The position numbers were made by a program, and so were the translations under genes. Positions 1-9,467 of a DNA stretch of 64,000 nt are shown one piece after another. Source of the stretch: G965214625 sp965214625 (lineage in GTDB: Bacteria > Pseudomonadota > Gammaproteobacteria > Arenicellales > Poriferihabitantaceae); assembly GCA_965214625.1 (NCBI GenBank), contig OZ243962.1:124001-188000 (forward strand), written 5' to 3'. Numbering within the stretch: the stretch's first letter is position 1; every line of letters starts with the position of its first letter. The notes under the pieces are model-generated. The model was not told where the DNA came from. It did not search any database and saw nothing but the letters and a program-made list of their open reading frames with translations.

Positions 1-1
1 T

Positions 2-274
2 GAAGAGATTGCCCATCTCGCCCATCTTGCCAAATTAAAGACCGATAAAGAGACCTCTGCGTTCTATGCGGTACAACTGACACGCATCCTGGCATTGATC
101 GAACAGATGAATCAGATCAACACCGAGGATATCGAGCCGATGTCTCACCCCCAGGATATGGCATTGAGATTAAGGGAGGATATTGTAACCAAGACCGATC
201 ATCGGAAAGCATATCAGGCCATTGCGCCCGAAGCCGAAGCCGGTCTGTATCTGGTTCCCAAGGTGATCGACTGA
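2..274 (+). CDS. gatC: Glutamyl/aspartyl-tRNA amidotransferase subunit C, 5'-truncated
   Basis: The last 90 codons or so of GatC, cut by the left window edge. The readable part begins EEIAHLAHLAKLK, which in this family lies a few residues after the start codon, so very little is missing. The protein ends VPKVID before a TGA. GatC is the small subunit of GatCAB; it wraps around and stabilises GatA against GatB in the complex that converts Glu-tRNA(Gln) and/or Asp-tRNA(Asn) to the amides. The motif EPMSHP in the middle and the hydrophobic C-terminal LVPKVID match the family. gatA follows after an unusually long 256-base gap, so the three genes may not be one tight operon. Confidence 0.93.
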   Translation, partial: EEIAHLAHLAKLKTDKETSAFYAVQLTRILALIEQMNQINTEDIEPMSHPQDMALRLREDIVTKTDHRKAYQAIAPEAEAGLYLVPKVID

Positions 275-530
275 ACTCATGATGCGGTCACATAAGTTGT
301 TATGCCCGCCCTGTTGTCTGATGACTGCCCTGCCGGTTCACAGACGTCTGAGCGCCCGGACAGGCCAACAGGGCAAGCCCGTCCTATCATGACAGGGTGC
401 AGATAGCGAACCAGTCGACAATCATTTTTCGTTTCCGATGTCCGACTAATCCGGAGACAGACGAGCTATCGGGGAAAGGGGTCTGATCATCCAAACCATA
501 CTGCACATAAGTAATTCAGTCACATAAATA

Positions 531-1985
531 ATGCAAGAAAACTCGATTTTGTCCCATGCCAGTGCATTGCGTAAAGGCACCTATTCCAGTGTCGAACTGA
601 CCGAGTATTACCTGCATCGGATCACCTCCAACCAACATCTGAACGCTTTTATTACGGTGGTCGCGGAACAGGCGATGGCACAGGCCAGACAGGCGGATGA
701 AAGGTTGAGAAAGGGAACGGCAACAATGCTGACCGGTGTCCCTCTGGCGCACAAGGACTTGTTCTGCACTGAAGGGATATTGACCAGTTGTGGTTCGAGA
801 ATGCTCTCGGATTTCATCTCGCCGTATGATGCGACCGTGGTCGAGAAACTGAAGGCACAGGGCATGGTGAACGTTGGGAAAACCAACATGGACGAGTTTG
901 CGATGGGTTCATCCAACGAGAACAGTTATTTCGGGCCGGTCAAAAACCCCTGGAATCTCGATGCCGTTCCCGGTGGCAGTTCCGGCGGTTCAGCCGCAGC
1001 GGTAGCGGCTCGACTAGTGCCGGTGGCCACAGCAACCGACACGGGGGGATCCATTCGACAACCCGCTGCCTTTTGTGGCTTGACCGGCATCAAGCCCAGT
1101 TACGGCCGGGTGTCCCGTTTTGGTATGGTGGCCTTCGCCTCTTCGCTTGATCAAGGGGGCGTGCTGAGCCGTAGCGCGGAAGATGCTGCGTTGGTATTGC
1201 AGGCAATGGCGGGGTTTGACGACAGGGATTCCACTTCCCTGTCCGAGCCGGTACCTGACTATATGGCTGGTTTGAACGAATCGATTACCGGCAAGATTAT
1301 TGGATTACCCAAGGAATTTTTTACTGATGATGTTGGAAGTGATGTTGCTCAGGCGATTCAGGAGGCCCTTCGCCAACTGAAATACCTGGGCGCGAAAACG
1401 GTCGAAGTCGAACTGCCCAACAGTCATGTTGGTATTCCCTGCTATTATGTTCTGGCCCCGGCTGAAGCCTCATCCAACCTCTCCCGCTTTGACGGCGTGC
1501 GCTACGGTTACCGGGCGAATCAATATCATGATCTTGATGACATGTATGCCAGGACCCGTGCACAGGGCTTTGGTACCGAAGTGCAAAGGCGTCTGATGAT
1601 CGGCACCTATGTCCTGTCATCGGGGTATTATGATGCCTATTACATCAAGGCCCAGAAATTACGTCGTCTGATTGCGGATGATTACCGCAAGGCCTTTACG
1701 AAATGTGATCTGGTGCTAGGGCCCACCACGCCCCATTCGGCCTTCCTGATCGGGGAAAAGAACGAGGACCCTATTGCGATGTACCTGAATGACATATTCA
1801 CCAACTCCGCGAATCTGGCCGGGTTGCCGGCAATTTCCGTACCGGCGGGATTTGATCGAACCGGCCTGCCGATTGGCCTGCACCTGGTGGGGCGTTATCT
1901 CGATGAATCAACGCTGTTGAATGTTTCCCATTGTTATCAACGGGAAACAGATTGGCACCTGAAGATACCGGAGAACTGCGAATGA
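531..1985 (+). CDS. gatA: Glutamyl/aspartyl-tRNA amidotransferase subunit A
   Basis: GatA is the glutaminase subunit of GatCAB: it hydrolyses glutamine and passes ammonia to GatB. The 484-residue length is normal. The amidase-signature fold is clear. The Ser-cisSer-Lys triad can be placed at Lys75 (HKDLF), Ser150 (within PGGSSGGS) and Ser174 (TGGSIRQP). The C-terminal NLAGLPAISVPAGF segment is also typical. The ATG at the given start has no strong Shine-Dalgarno sequence, but it gives the family N-terminus. The TGA stop overlaps the ATG of gatB by four bases (ATGA), which indicates translational coupling of the two. Confidence 0.97.
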   Translation: MQENSILSHASALRKGTYSSVELTEYYLHRITSNQHLNAFITVVAEQAMAQARQADERLRKGTATMLTGVPLAHKDLFCTEGILTSCGSRMLSDFISPYDATVVEKLKAQGMVNVGKTNMDEFAMGSSNENSYFGPVKNPWNLDAVPGGSSGGSAAAVAARLVPVATATDTGGSIRQPAAFCGLTGIKPSYGRVSRFGMVAFASSLDQGGVLSRSAEDAALVLQAMAGFDDRDSTSLSEPVPDYMAGLNESITGKIIGLPKEFFTDDVGSDVAQAIQEALRQLKYLGAKTVEVELPNSHVGIPCYYVLAPAEASSNLSRFDGVRYGYRANQYHDLDDMYARTRAQGFGTEVQRRLMIGTYVLSSGYYDAYYIKAQKLRRLIADDYRKAFTKCDLVLGPTTPHSAFLIGEKNEDPIAMYLNDIFTNSANLAGLPAISVPAGFDRTGLPIGLHLVGRYLDESTLLNVSHCYQRETDWHLKIPENCE

Positions 1986-3415
1986 TCAAATGGGAGACGA
2001 TCATCGGGCTGGAGGTGCATGTCCAGCTCAAGACCCGAAGCAAGATTTTTACGGGTGCCTCTACCGCTTACGGTGCTCCACCGAATACCCAGGCCTGCGA
2101 TGTCAGTATTGCGCTGCCGGGCGTGTTGCCGGTGATGAATCGGGCGGCTGTCGAACTGGCGGTCAGATTTGGGCTTGCCATTGGCGCGAAAATAAATCAA
2201 CGATCAATTTTTGCCCGAAAGAATTATTTTTATCCGGATCTGCCGAAGGGCTATCAGATCAGCCAGAATGATGCCCCGATTATCGGACGTGGAGTGCTCG
2301 ATATCACAATCGATGATAACACCCGGCAGATCGGTATTACCCGGGCACATCTTGAGGAAGATGCCGGTAAGTCATTGCACGAGGATTTTCACGGTTATTC
2401 CGGGATCGACCTCAATCGAGCCGGCACCCCGCTACTGGAGATTGTCTCCGAGCCGGATATGCGTTCCGCTCGTGAAGCGGTTGCCTATTTGAAAAAACTC
2501 CATCGTCTGGTGCGTTACCTCGACATCTGTGATGGCAACCTGCAAGAAGGGTCCTTCCGTTGTGATGCCAACGTGTCTGTCCGGCCACAGGGTCAACGCG
2601 AACTGGGAACAAGAACCGAGTTGAAAAATATCAATTCTTTTCGATTTGTCGAAAAAGCGATTGACTATGAGGTCACTCGGCAGATCGATATTCTCATCAA
2701 CGGTGGAACGATCATGCAGGAAACCCGTTTGTATGATGCAGACCGGAACGAAACCCGTCCCATGCGCACCAAGGAAGATGCCCATGACTATCGTTATTTT
2801 CCGGATCCGGATTTGCCCGAGATGGTTCTGGATGACGGATTTATTGAAGCCATCGGTCGATCCATGCCTGAACTGCCCGACCAAAGGCAGCACCGTTTTA
2901 CTGTCGACATGGGGCTGAACCCGAATGATGCCCAAAAACTGGTTTCTGAGCGGGCCGTTGCCCATTATTTTGAAGCCGTTTGTGCTCAAAGCGTTGCGCC
3001 TCCCCAAAGGGTTGCCAACTGGATAAACGGCGAATTGAGCAGTGCACTGAACCGACACCAGCTGGGCATCGAACAATCTCCGGTTGACAGCCTGCGGTTG
3101 GCCACTTTGCTCGACCGGGTCGAGGATCAGACAATTTCAGGGAAAATCGCCAAAGAGCTCTTTTTGCTGTTGTGGGACAGTGACCGGACGGTGGATGACA
3201 TCATCAGGGAAAAAGGATTAAAACAGATGACCGACGCCGGTGAAATAGAAGCGATCATCGACACCGTGCTCAAGAACAGTGAAAAACAGGTCAATCAATA
3301 CAAGCAGGGCAATCAGAAAATTCTCGGTTTTTTTGTCGGGCAGATCATGAAACAGACCCGTGGCAAGGCGAACCCCAGGCAAGTCAATGAAATCTTGCGA
3401 AATAAACTCGACTAA
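1982..3415 (+). CDS. gatB: Glutamyl/aspartyl-tRNA amidotransferase subunit B
   Basis: GatB binds the misacylated tRNA, phosphorylates the acyl group and amidates it with ammonia supplied by GatA. The protein is 477 residues from the ATG that overlaps the gatA stop (MIKWETIIGLEVHVQL, the family N-terminus); a start 17 codons upstream is open but would lie inside gatA and is less likely. The conserved HLEEDAGKSLH, DLNRAGTPLLEIVSEPD and ELKNINSFRFVEKAI blocks are all present. The C-terminal YqeY-like tail with GQIMKQTRGKANP binds tRNA in this family. tRNA-Arg lies 33 bases downstream. Confidence 0.97.
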   Translation: MIKWETIIGLEVHVQLKTRSKIFTGASTAYGAPPNTQACDVSIALPGVLPVMNRAAVELAVRFGLAIGAKINQRSIFARKNYFYPDLPKGYQISQNDAPIIGRGVLDITIDDNTRQIGITRAHLEEDAGKSLHEDFHGYSGIDLNRAGTPLLEIVSEPDMRSAREAVAYLKKLHRLVRYLDICDGNLQEGSFRCDANVSVRPQGQRELGTRTELKNINSFRFVEKAIDYEVTRQIDILINGGTIMQETRLYDADRNETRPMRTKEDAHDYRYFPDPDLPEMVLDDGFIEAIGRSMPELPDQRQHRFTVDMGLNPNDAQKLVSERAVAHYFEAVCAQSVAPPQRVANWINGELSSALNRHQLGIEQSPVDSLRLATLLDRVEDQTISGKIAKELFLLLWDSDRTVDDIIREKGLKQMTDAGEIEAIIDTVLKNSEKQVNQYKQGNQKILGFFVGQIMKQTRGKANPRQVNEILRNKLD

Positions 3416-3448
3416 CGCGCAGATTTGATGTAAAAGGTGATTCCATGC

Positions 3449-3525
3449 GGGCCTGTAGCTCAGTTGGATAGAGTATCTGGCTTCGAACCAGATGGTCGGG
3501 GGTTCGAGTCCCTCCGGGCCCGCCA
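3449..3525 (+). tRNA. tRNA-Arg (anticodon TCG)
   Basis: A 77-base cloverleaf with encoded CCA. The acceptor arms GGGCCTG and CGGGCCC pair with one T-G wobble. The D arm contains AGCTCAGTTGGATAGAG, and the anticodon stem TCTGG/CCAGA encloses the loop CTTCGAA with anticodon TCG, reading CGA. The T loop is GGTTCGAGTCC. It starts 33 bases after gatB with no obvious promoter of its own, so it may be transcribed by read-through. Confidence 0.97.
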
Positions 3526-3763
3526 GTTCAGTCATCGGATTTTCAGGAACAATTCAGGGCGTGTTGTGATCGGACGCACAAACCCACGGTGGACAAAGCG
3601 TGCAAAGGGGTAATGGGAAGGCCACCAACCCAGAATCAGTCCTTGTCGTAATCCCGGTCCAGCGGGCGAAGCGTTTCAATATCGATCATGCACCGTACAA
3701 ATCGAACTGGAAAGCCCTATTGATCATTCCTTCTCGATGTCTGTCCTGGCGTCCTGTTGAACC

Positions 3764-4564
3764 CTATCGATTTTTTTGCCGGTGGTGAAACCGGATGCGG
3801 GTCATCACAAATAACATTAATGCGGCGACAACGATAGAAGGCCCTGATGGCGTATCCAGTTCTGCCGAGGCCAGTAATCCCCCGACAACCGCAAGCACCC
3901 CGGCGACCGCCGCACCGGCGGCCATTTTTTCGGGGCTGGTTGCAAAGCGCCGCACCGTCGCAGCCGGTATTACCAGTAGCGCGACGATCAGCAACACTCC
4001 GACAATCTTGATGGCAACGGCAATCACAGCTGCCACAAGGAGACCAAATGCCAATTGCATGCGTTCCGGTTTCAGTCCCGCCACGGTGGCCAGATCAGTG
4101 CTGACGGTTGCCGCTAACAGCGGACGCCAGATCCACCACAACGTTCCCAGTGCAACCGTACCACCAATCCAGATGACCGCCAGATCAATACGCGTTACGA
4201 CGAGAATGTCCCCGAATAATAATGCATGCAGGTCAAGTCGCATGTTCGGGAAAAAAGAGAGAATGACCAAGCCAAGGGCAAGTCCCCCATGGGCAAACAG
4301 ACCCAGCAGGGCATCCGTGGGAAGCGTATCACTCCGCTCAAGAAAAAACATCGCGAATACCACCACCGACGCAGTGGCAAATATGCCCAAGACCAGATTC
4401 AATTCGAACAGGACCGCAAAGGCAACACCGAGCAAGGCCGAGTGTGCAATCGTTTCACCAAAGTAGGCCAGTCTTCGCCAGACCACAAAACATCCTGTCG
4501 GCCCCGTCACAAGTGCCAGTCCGATACCTGCAAGCAGTGCGCGTACGAAGAAATCATCCAGCAT
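3764..4564 (-). CDS. znuB: ABC-3 type metal transporter permease, ZnuB-like
   Basis: A 266-residue integral membrane protein with eight or so hydrophobic helices, of the ABC-3 permease family that moves Zn2+ or Mn2+ inward across the inner membrane. The N-terminus MLDDFFVRALLAGIGLAL and the following GCFVVWRRLAYFGETIAHSA segment (coupling region) are diagnostic of ZnuB/MntB proteins. The ATPase gene lies immediately upstream, 3 bases away, in the same direction. No periplasmic binding protein (ZnuA) or Zur gene is in the window, so the third component must be elsewhere. Zinc rather than manganese is the likelier metal by similarity, but this cannot be proven from the sequence. Confidence 0.88.
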   Translation of the reverse strand: MLDDFFVRALLAGIGLALVTGPTGCFVVWRRLAYFGETIAHSALLGVAFAVLFELNLVLGIFATASVVVFAMFFLERSDTLPTDALLGLFAHGGLALGLVILSFFPNMRLDLHALLFGDILVVTRIDLAVIWIGGTVALGTLWWIWRPLLAATVSTDLATVAGLKPERMQLAFGLLVAAVIAVAIKIVGVLLIVALLVIPAATVRRFATSPEKMAAGAAVAGVLAVVGGLLASAELDTPSGPSIVVAALMLFVMTRIRFHHRQKNR

Positions 4565-4567
4565 GGC

Positions 4568-5260
4568 TCAGTCCAATGACATGTCGACCTCGTCCCGGGC
4601 CGAGATAACATTGCGCTCCGAGGTTGGTTCATCATGTTCATACGGTACCAGTACCACGATATCATCGCCCATCTCCATGGCTTTGGCGAGGTCGTGGGAG
4701 ATCATCAGGACACCACAGCCGAGATCATCGCGGATATCGTTAACCAGCGTATGGAGTACATCGGTTCCCGTCACATCAACACCTTGGGCCGGTTCATCGA
4801 GAATCAGCAAGTCGGGACGGTCGAGCAGTGTACGCGCGAGTAGCAGTCGTTGGAACTCACCGCCTGACAGGGTTGTGACCGGCGGGTCACCCAGACGTTC
4901 CAAACCGACTGCAGCCAGCGCAGCATCAATGTCATGCGCATCGAAATGACCGGTCAGCGTCATCAGTCGGCGCAGACTCAACGGCAACGTCGGATTCATC
5001 GACAACCGTTGCGGAACATAGCCTGTCTTGAGAGACGGCATCCGCTCAATGGCCCCCTCATCTGTACCAATTAAACCGAGAACAGCCTTAGCACAGGTTG
5101 ACTTGCCTGCACCATTGGCACCGATCAGGAAAACCAGTTCACCGCGAACCACCCTGATGTCGACATGCCGCACGATCCAGCGTTCCCCTCTTCTCACACC
5201 AATGTCGCGTGCATTGATGAGCAGGCGATCCCTTGCAGTCGATATCTTCTCCAAGGCCAC
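4568..5260 (-). CDS. znuC: Metal ABC transporter ATP-binding protein, ZnuC-like
   Basis: A 230-residue ABC ATPase, the energising subunit for the adjacent permease. Seen in order: Walker A GANGAGKST, Q-loop VPQRL, signature LSGGEFQR, Walker B LLILDEP, D-loop AQGVDV and the switch histidine in ISHD. The N-terminal block ARDIGVRRGERWIVRHVDI is typical of ZnuC. The best start is a GTG; no ATG is available upstream in frame, and an AGG lies about 9 bases before it. The acidic C-terminal tail (DEPTSERNVISARDEVDMSLD) is short and lacks the histidine-rich stretch of some ZnuC proteins. Confidence 0.88.
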   Translation of the reverse strand: MALEKISTARDRLLINARDIGVRRGERWIVRHVDIRVVRGELVFLIGANGAGKSTCAKAVLGLIGTDEGAIERMPSLKTGYVPQRLSMNPTLPLSLRRLMTLTGHFDAHDIDAALAAVGLERLGDPPVTTLSGGEFQRLLLARTLLDRPDLLILDEPAQGVDVTGTDVLHTLVNDIRDDLGCGVLMISHDLAKAMEMGDDIVVLVPYEHDEPTSERNVISARDEVDMSLD

Positions 5261-5413
5261 CTAGTGACACCTGTCTCCACTTAACGGAGCCGGACAACCC
5301 GCCATTGTCTGTCTGTCCGGTTTCGGGATACAACCCGCTTCCGACCTCTTTTCGATCGCTTCTGTCAAACCTTTAAGTCTTTCCGTTCCAGTGTAGGGAC
5401 AATTTTCTATGAC

Positions 5414-5441
5414 ATTATACACTTGATCTGAGCTGTATAAT
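5414..5441. promoter_or_regulatory. Inverted repeat upstream of the metal transporter genes
   Basis: Perfect 7-base arms ATTATAC and GTATAAT are separated by 14 bases, about 155 bases before the znuC start. Each arm also contains a -10-like TATAAT or its complement. It could be a Zur-type operator or simply the core of a promoter; Zur sites are usually a more compact palindrome, so this call is weak. Confidence 0.25.
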
Positions 5442-6193
5442 TCAGGTCACACGACAGCACCCATGTCCATGTTTTCCTGATCAGTTTTGACATCTTTTAG
5501 GACCTGCAGGTCGGTTCTTGCCTTTCTGCATGACGACCGCCCTCTGCCTTTTTTTTGAGCATTGGCCGTGTGGTCCTTGACATCGAACATGGATATTTTG
5601 CTCCATCACCTCGTCTCGCAAAAAGACTTTTGTGTAAAAGCTTGTGATGGCCCATGCTTCCCTCATATGATGCGTTGCTCCCGGCGTGTCCCGATCATTT
5701 ATTTGACACTGCCATCGCAGTGCTTCATATCGGTAACTTCTTTCAGGTCTGCCACATCACGTTTGCAACCAGATCAGTGGAACATTGACAAGAACATCGT
5801 TTCCCAATCGGATTTATTCGATGCATCAGCAGTGACCCTTGATTCAATCTCCCCTTTTAATCCACTGACAACCGGATTGTTTTGTTCAGTTGAATATGAT
5901 GATGCCTGTTGCGGACAATACACGACCCAGTCTGGTGTGTGCAGGGTCCACACATAACGACCATTCCAGTTCGTACAAATCAAGTACTCACGAACGATTC
6001 AGAGCGATTACAAGGAACAAAGGAACCACGGTTGATAACACGACAACCCACTCGGATAGAAAGGTTCCTGCAGCAAGTCTCGACGTTCCACTGATTGGTC
6101 AATCTTATGCCAAGGTATGAAATAATTGTTCCGGGCAGACCCGTCTTCGATAAATTTGATTCGGGCAGCATTATTTTCAGGGGACAGGATCGA
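5442..6193. other. Stretch without a supported gene
   Basis: About 750 bases between the metal transporter and the acetyltransferase. Open frames here have no recognisable family, no good ribosome-binding sites and unlikely composition. A 12-base palindrome GACCTGCAGGTC lies at 5501-5512. I see no RNA gene or insertion sequence. Confidence 0.5.
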
Positions 6194-7393
6194 ATGAAAC
6201 AAAATCAAGTAGATGATTCCGGGTTGGCGATTGGTTTTAAGATTGATAACTGGCGTTCAGCCTCCCGACCCAATCAGGACACTCTGACGGGCCGTTATTG
6301 CTGTTGTGAGCCACTCGAAATGGAGAAACACAGCGAACAGCTTTATTCCGCCTATCGACAGGACAAGGAAAATCAGATTTGGACCTACCTCCCCTACGGC
6401 CCGTTCCAGAATATCAATAGCTATAGGAAATGGATGACAAGCACCTGTTTTAATGGTGACCCTTGCTTCTATGCAGTTATCGATCGCAACACCCATCTGG
6501 CCGTTGGCGTTGCCAGTTATCTTCGGATGGATCCGCAAAATGGTGTCATCGAAGTCGGACATATCAATTATTCCCCCCAACTACAGGGGACCGTTGCATC
6601 GACTGAGGCCATGTATCTGATGATGAAAAATGCTTTTTCCTTGGGGTATCGACGATATGAATGGAAGTGTAACGCGTTGAATTTTAAATCCCGACAGGCA
6701 GCCTTGCGTCTTGGTTTCCAGTACGAAGGGATCTTTCGCCAAGCCGCAGTGGTCAAGGGTCGGAATCGAGATACGGCCTGGTTTGCCATGATCGACCTTG
6801 AATGGCCCGCCTTGCAGCGTGTTTTCGAATCCTGGCTCGATCCGCAGAATTTCGATCGCAACGGGGTACAGAAATCAGCCCTCTCGATGTTAACTCGAAA
6901 AGCGTTGAGGGCAACCACAAGTCGGAGGGGATATCGAGGGAGCCAAACCGGATTTGCGATTCGCCCCGTTCAATCGACCGACTTCATTGATTGGGCCCGG
7001 GTTTACCGCGGTTATGCCGATTTTTACCAGGTGCCGATGACCCAGACTGTCCTCGATACGGTATGGGCATGGCTCATGGATGAGGATCACGAAATGGAAG
7101 GATTGGTTGCGGTGCATGATACCCGTCTTTGTGGATTGGCACACATACGACGGATGCCTAATCCACTTCGTGGTATTGAAATCGGTTTTCTGGACGATTT
7201 ATTTGTGGAACCGGCTTCACGGGGCAATAAGGTGGGTGAAGCCCTGTTTGAAGCACTACGGGGACTTGCCAGACAACGCGGATGGTCAAAAATCAGATGG
7301 ATTACAGCCGATGACAACTACCGTGCTCGCGCACTTTATGACAAGGTCTCAAACAAAACGATGTGGAATACATACGAAATGGCCATTGAGTAA
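6194..7393 (+). CDS. Tandem GNAT-domain N-acetyltransferase
   Basis: A 399-residue protein made of two acetyltransferase domains. The N-terminal part (about residues 10-215) looks like the RimJ/RimL type: EPLEMEKHSEQLY, then WTYLPYGPF, then ALNFKSRQAALRLGFQYEGIFR as the acetyl-CoA/helix-4 region. The C-terminal part (about 245-399) is a Gcn5-type domain starting FAIRPVQSTDFIDWARVYRGY, with the acetyl-CoA loop VEPASRGNKVGEALFEAL and the usual YDKV end. The ATG was chosen because AGGA lies 4 bases before it; a start 33 codons upstream is open but has no support. Both domains keep an acetyl-CoA motif, so both may be active. The acceptor is unknown. The gene converges with trmJ. Confidence 0.8.
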   Translation: MKQNQVDDSGLAIGFKIDNWRSASRPNQDTLTGRYCCCEPLEMEKHSEQLYSAYRQDKENQIWTYLPYGPFQNINSYRKWMTSTCFNGDPCFYAVIDRNTHLAVGVASYLRMDPQNGVIEVGHINYSPQLQGTVASTEAMYLMMKNAFSLGYRRYEWKCNALNFKSRQAALRLGFQYEGIFRQAAVVKGRNRDTAWFAMIDLEWPALQRVFESWLDPQNFDRNGVQKSALSMLTRKALRATTSRRGYRGSQTGFAIRPVQSTDFIDWARVYRGYADFYQVPMTQTVLDTVWAWLMDEDHEMEGLVAVHDTRLCGLAHIRRMPNPLRGIEIGFLDDLFVEPASRGNKVGEALFEALRGLARQRGWSKIRWITADDNYRARALYDKVSNKTMWNTYEMAIE

Positions 7394-7487
7394 CGCCGTC
7401 CTTGCTGTCGCTGGCAGTGACCATCCCGCGAGACGGTCTGATCAGGTGCAATACTGGAACGTCCAAAGATGCGGTCGCACCGTTGTC

Positions 7488-8219
7488 TTATTTTCCGGAT
7501 CCTGTTTTTTGTTCTATCGCTGTCAGTATCCCTCTTAACATCCTGATTTCCTGCTGACGGGGATTGGCCCGATTGAACAAACGGGTCAGTTTTCGAAGTA
7601 GTTTGCCTGAACGGCCATCGATAAATTCAATCTGCTCAAGCACAGCGGCCAAGTGGGCATAAAACTGACGCATCTCGTGTGCATTTGCTTTCGGCTCGCT
7701 CAGCTCAAGCGACGGTGTGACATCAGTCACCGCAAGGGTGCGTCTGAGTTCATACAGCAACACCATGACGGCCGAGCCCAGATTCAAAGACGCAAACCCA
7801 GTCTCTGCGGGAATTCGGACCAGGTAGTGACATCGTTCTATTTCCCGGTTGGTCATCCCCCTGTCTTCTCTTCCAAAACAAATGGCGACAGGTGAACCGG
7901 TCTCCTCACAAATTATTTTTTGCATGGCGTCAGCCGGTGTCAGGCAGGGCCACTCAATGGAACGCGGTCGGGCGGTGGTGCCGATAACCAAGGTACAGTC
8001 GGCAATCGCCTGATCGAGATCAGGAACGACCTGCGCTTCATTCAAAATCCGATCCGCCCCTGCGGCTCTGGCATTGGCAACCGGACTGGGAAACTGTCGG
8101 GGATTGACCAGGATCATCTGTTTGATGCCCATATTCGCCATGGCCCTGGCACTCGCCCCGATATTTCCTGGATGTGTAGGTTCTATCAGTACGACTCGGA
8201 TATAATGCAATGCTTTCAT
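7488..8219 (-). CDS. trmJ: tRNA (cytidine/uridine-2'-O-)-methyltransferase TrmJ
   Basis: A 243-residue SPOUT-family methyltransferase that 2'-O-methylates nucleotide 32 of several tRNAs using S-adenosylmethionine. Motif 1 is VLIEPTHPGNIGASARAM, with the catalytic Asn-Arg region; motif 2 is VAICFGREDRGMTNREIERC; motif 3 is IPAETGFASLNLGSAVMVLLYELRR, the trefoil knot. The start is at MKALHYIRVVLIEP; an upstream extension of 26 codons would overlap the suhB promoter region and does not look like protein. Divergent transcription from suhB, 68 bases away, is conserved in gammaproteobacteria. Confidence 0.95.
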   Translation of the reverse strand: MKALHYIRVVLIEPTHPGNIGASARAMANMGIKQMILVNPRQFPSPVANARAAGADRILNEAQVVPDLDQAIADCTLVIGTTARPRSIEWPCLTPADAMQKIICEETGSPVAICFGREDRGMTNREIERCHYLVRIPAETGFASLNLGSAVMVLLYELRRTLAVTDVTPSLELSEPKANAHEMRQFYAHLAAVLEQIEFIDGRSGKLLRKLTRLFNRANPRQQEIRMLRGILTAIEQKTGSGK

Positions 8220-8287
8220 GTCAAGATTCTGCCGCAAGCTTTCGATCAATGGAACGGTTTGTTGGTATTTCGGGAGAGTAGATTCAG

Positions 8288-9103
8288 ATGAATCCAATCA
8301 TTAACACAGGCATCAAGGCCGTCCGTCGCGCCGGCAATCTCATTATTCGTTACTTCGATCGACTCGATCGACTCACGGTCAAGCGAAAAGGATACAATGA
8401 TTTTGTCAGTGAAGTCGATCGGATGGCAGAAGACGAAATGATTGATATCATTCACTCCCTCTATCCCGCTCACCGGATTCTCGCCGAGGAAAGTGGGCAA
8501 CAACGTTCGCCACCCCATGACGTCCCGCCGAAAGAATCGGTCGAGTGGATTATTGATCCTCTCGATGGTACGACCAATTACCTTCATGGACACCCGCATT
8601 TTTGTGTCTCCCTTGCCGTTAGAATCAATGACCGCATTGAACATGCGATTGTCTTTGATCCGTTGCGCGATGAAATTTTTACCGCCAGCCGGGGACAAGG
8701 AGCCCAGTTGAACAATCGTCGCATACGGGTCAGTGGCCAGAGGAAACTGGGGCAGTCGATCATCTCCACTGGTATTTCGACGCTTGACGCGGTCCACTGT
8801 GATGCATGGATGGACAGTTTCAAGGCCGTGTTACTCCGGACCAATACGGTTCGTTACTCGGGCTCGGCGGCGCTGGACCTCGCTTATGTCGCTAGTGGAC
8901 GTGTGGACGGTTATTGGGAACCGGGACTCAAAATATGGGATATTGCCGGCGGAACACTGCTGGTCAGGGAGGCCGGCGGCTATGTTGCAGATTTTGCCGG
9001 ACAACAGGATTTTCTTGCCAGCGGTCATGTTGTGGCAGGCAATCAGGGTATTTTCAGCGAGCTGATGAACATTATCAAAAACAAGGCTGGCCAGATGCAG
9101 TGA
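8288..9103 (+). CDS. suhB: Inositol-1-monophosphatase family protein SuhB
   Basis: A 271-residue Mg2+-dependent phosphatase of the inositol monophosphatase fold; in Escherichia coli the same protein also binds RNA polymerase/NusA and aids rRNA transcription. Metal-binding motifs are visible: the glutamates in ILAEESG, then WIIDPLDGTTNY, and WDIAGGTLLVREAGG near the C-terminus. The length equals the family norm. The ATG is preceded by GGGAGAGTAG. It is divergent from trmJ. Downstream begins an accessory stretch with mobile-element debris. Confidence 0.95.
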   Translation: MNPIINTGIKAVRRAGNLIIRYFDRLDRLTVKRKGYNDFVSEVDRMAEDEMIDIIHSLYPAHRILAEESGQQRSPPHDVPPKESVEWIIDPLDGTTNYLHGHPHFCVSLAVRINDRIEHAIVFDPLRDEIFTASRGQGAQLNNRRIRVSGQRKLGQSIISTGISTLDAVHCDAWMDSFKAVLLRTNTVRYSGSAALDLAYVASGRVDGYWEPGLKIWDIAGGTLLVREAGGYVADFAGQQDFLASGHVVAGNQGIFSELMNIIKNKAGQMQ

Positions 9104-9467
9104 ATAAGCCGTTGTCACTTCCCTGAATGCAGCGACCCTGGAGGATCGTCTGGCCGACCACACGCCAATGATGCGCAGGTGTTTTTGCGTTGATATATAA
9201 GGTATTTTTTAATTTTTCACGTATAAATCTATCCTATATGTTGCAGTTTTTTAAGGAGCTATAAAATTCTGAATAGTTGCGATTTGCTCGCCATCACACG
9301 CTTTCAATCGATGAATGACGAGCACACATGCGGCCATGCAAAGCCTGTTGTACGAACGCCATGGAAGCATTCTTTTTCGACTCGACAAATTGCCGAATCT
9401 GACTGGCCACGGCGTCAGCCTAGTTCAAGCCAGGGCCCTGTACCCATTACTCCTTCTGAACATTACT
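9104..9467. other. AT-rich gap without a supported gene
   Basis: The first 150 bases are strikingly AT-rich (runs of A/T around 9190-9260), unlike the flanking housekeeping genes. No convincing reading frame, terminal inverted repeat or RNA gene was found. It is the left edge of the accessory islet. Confidence 0.45.

Noticed and set aside
3218..3535. Minus-strand protein covering the tRNA-Arg
   Set aside because: It is antisense to gatB and the tRNA; its GPEGLEPPT-like peptide is the familiar false translation of tRNA genes.
5562..5957. Plus-strand frame of 131 codons
   Set aside because: No family resemblance, cysteine-rich odd composition, no ribosome-binding site.
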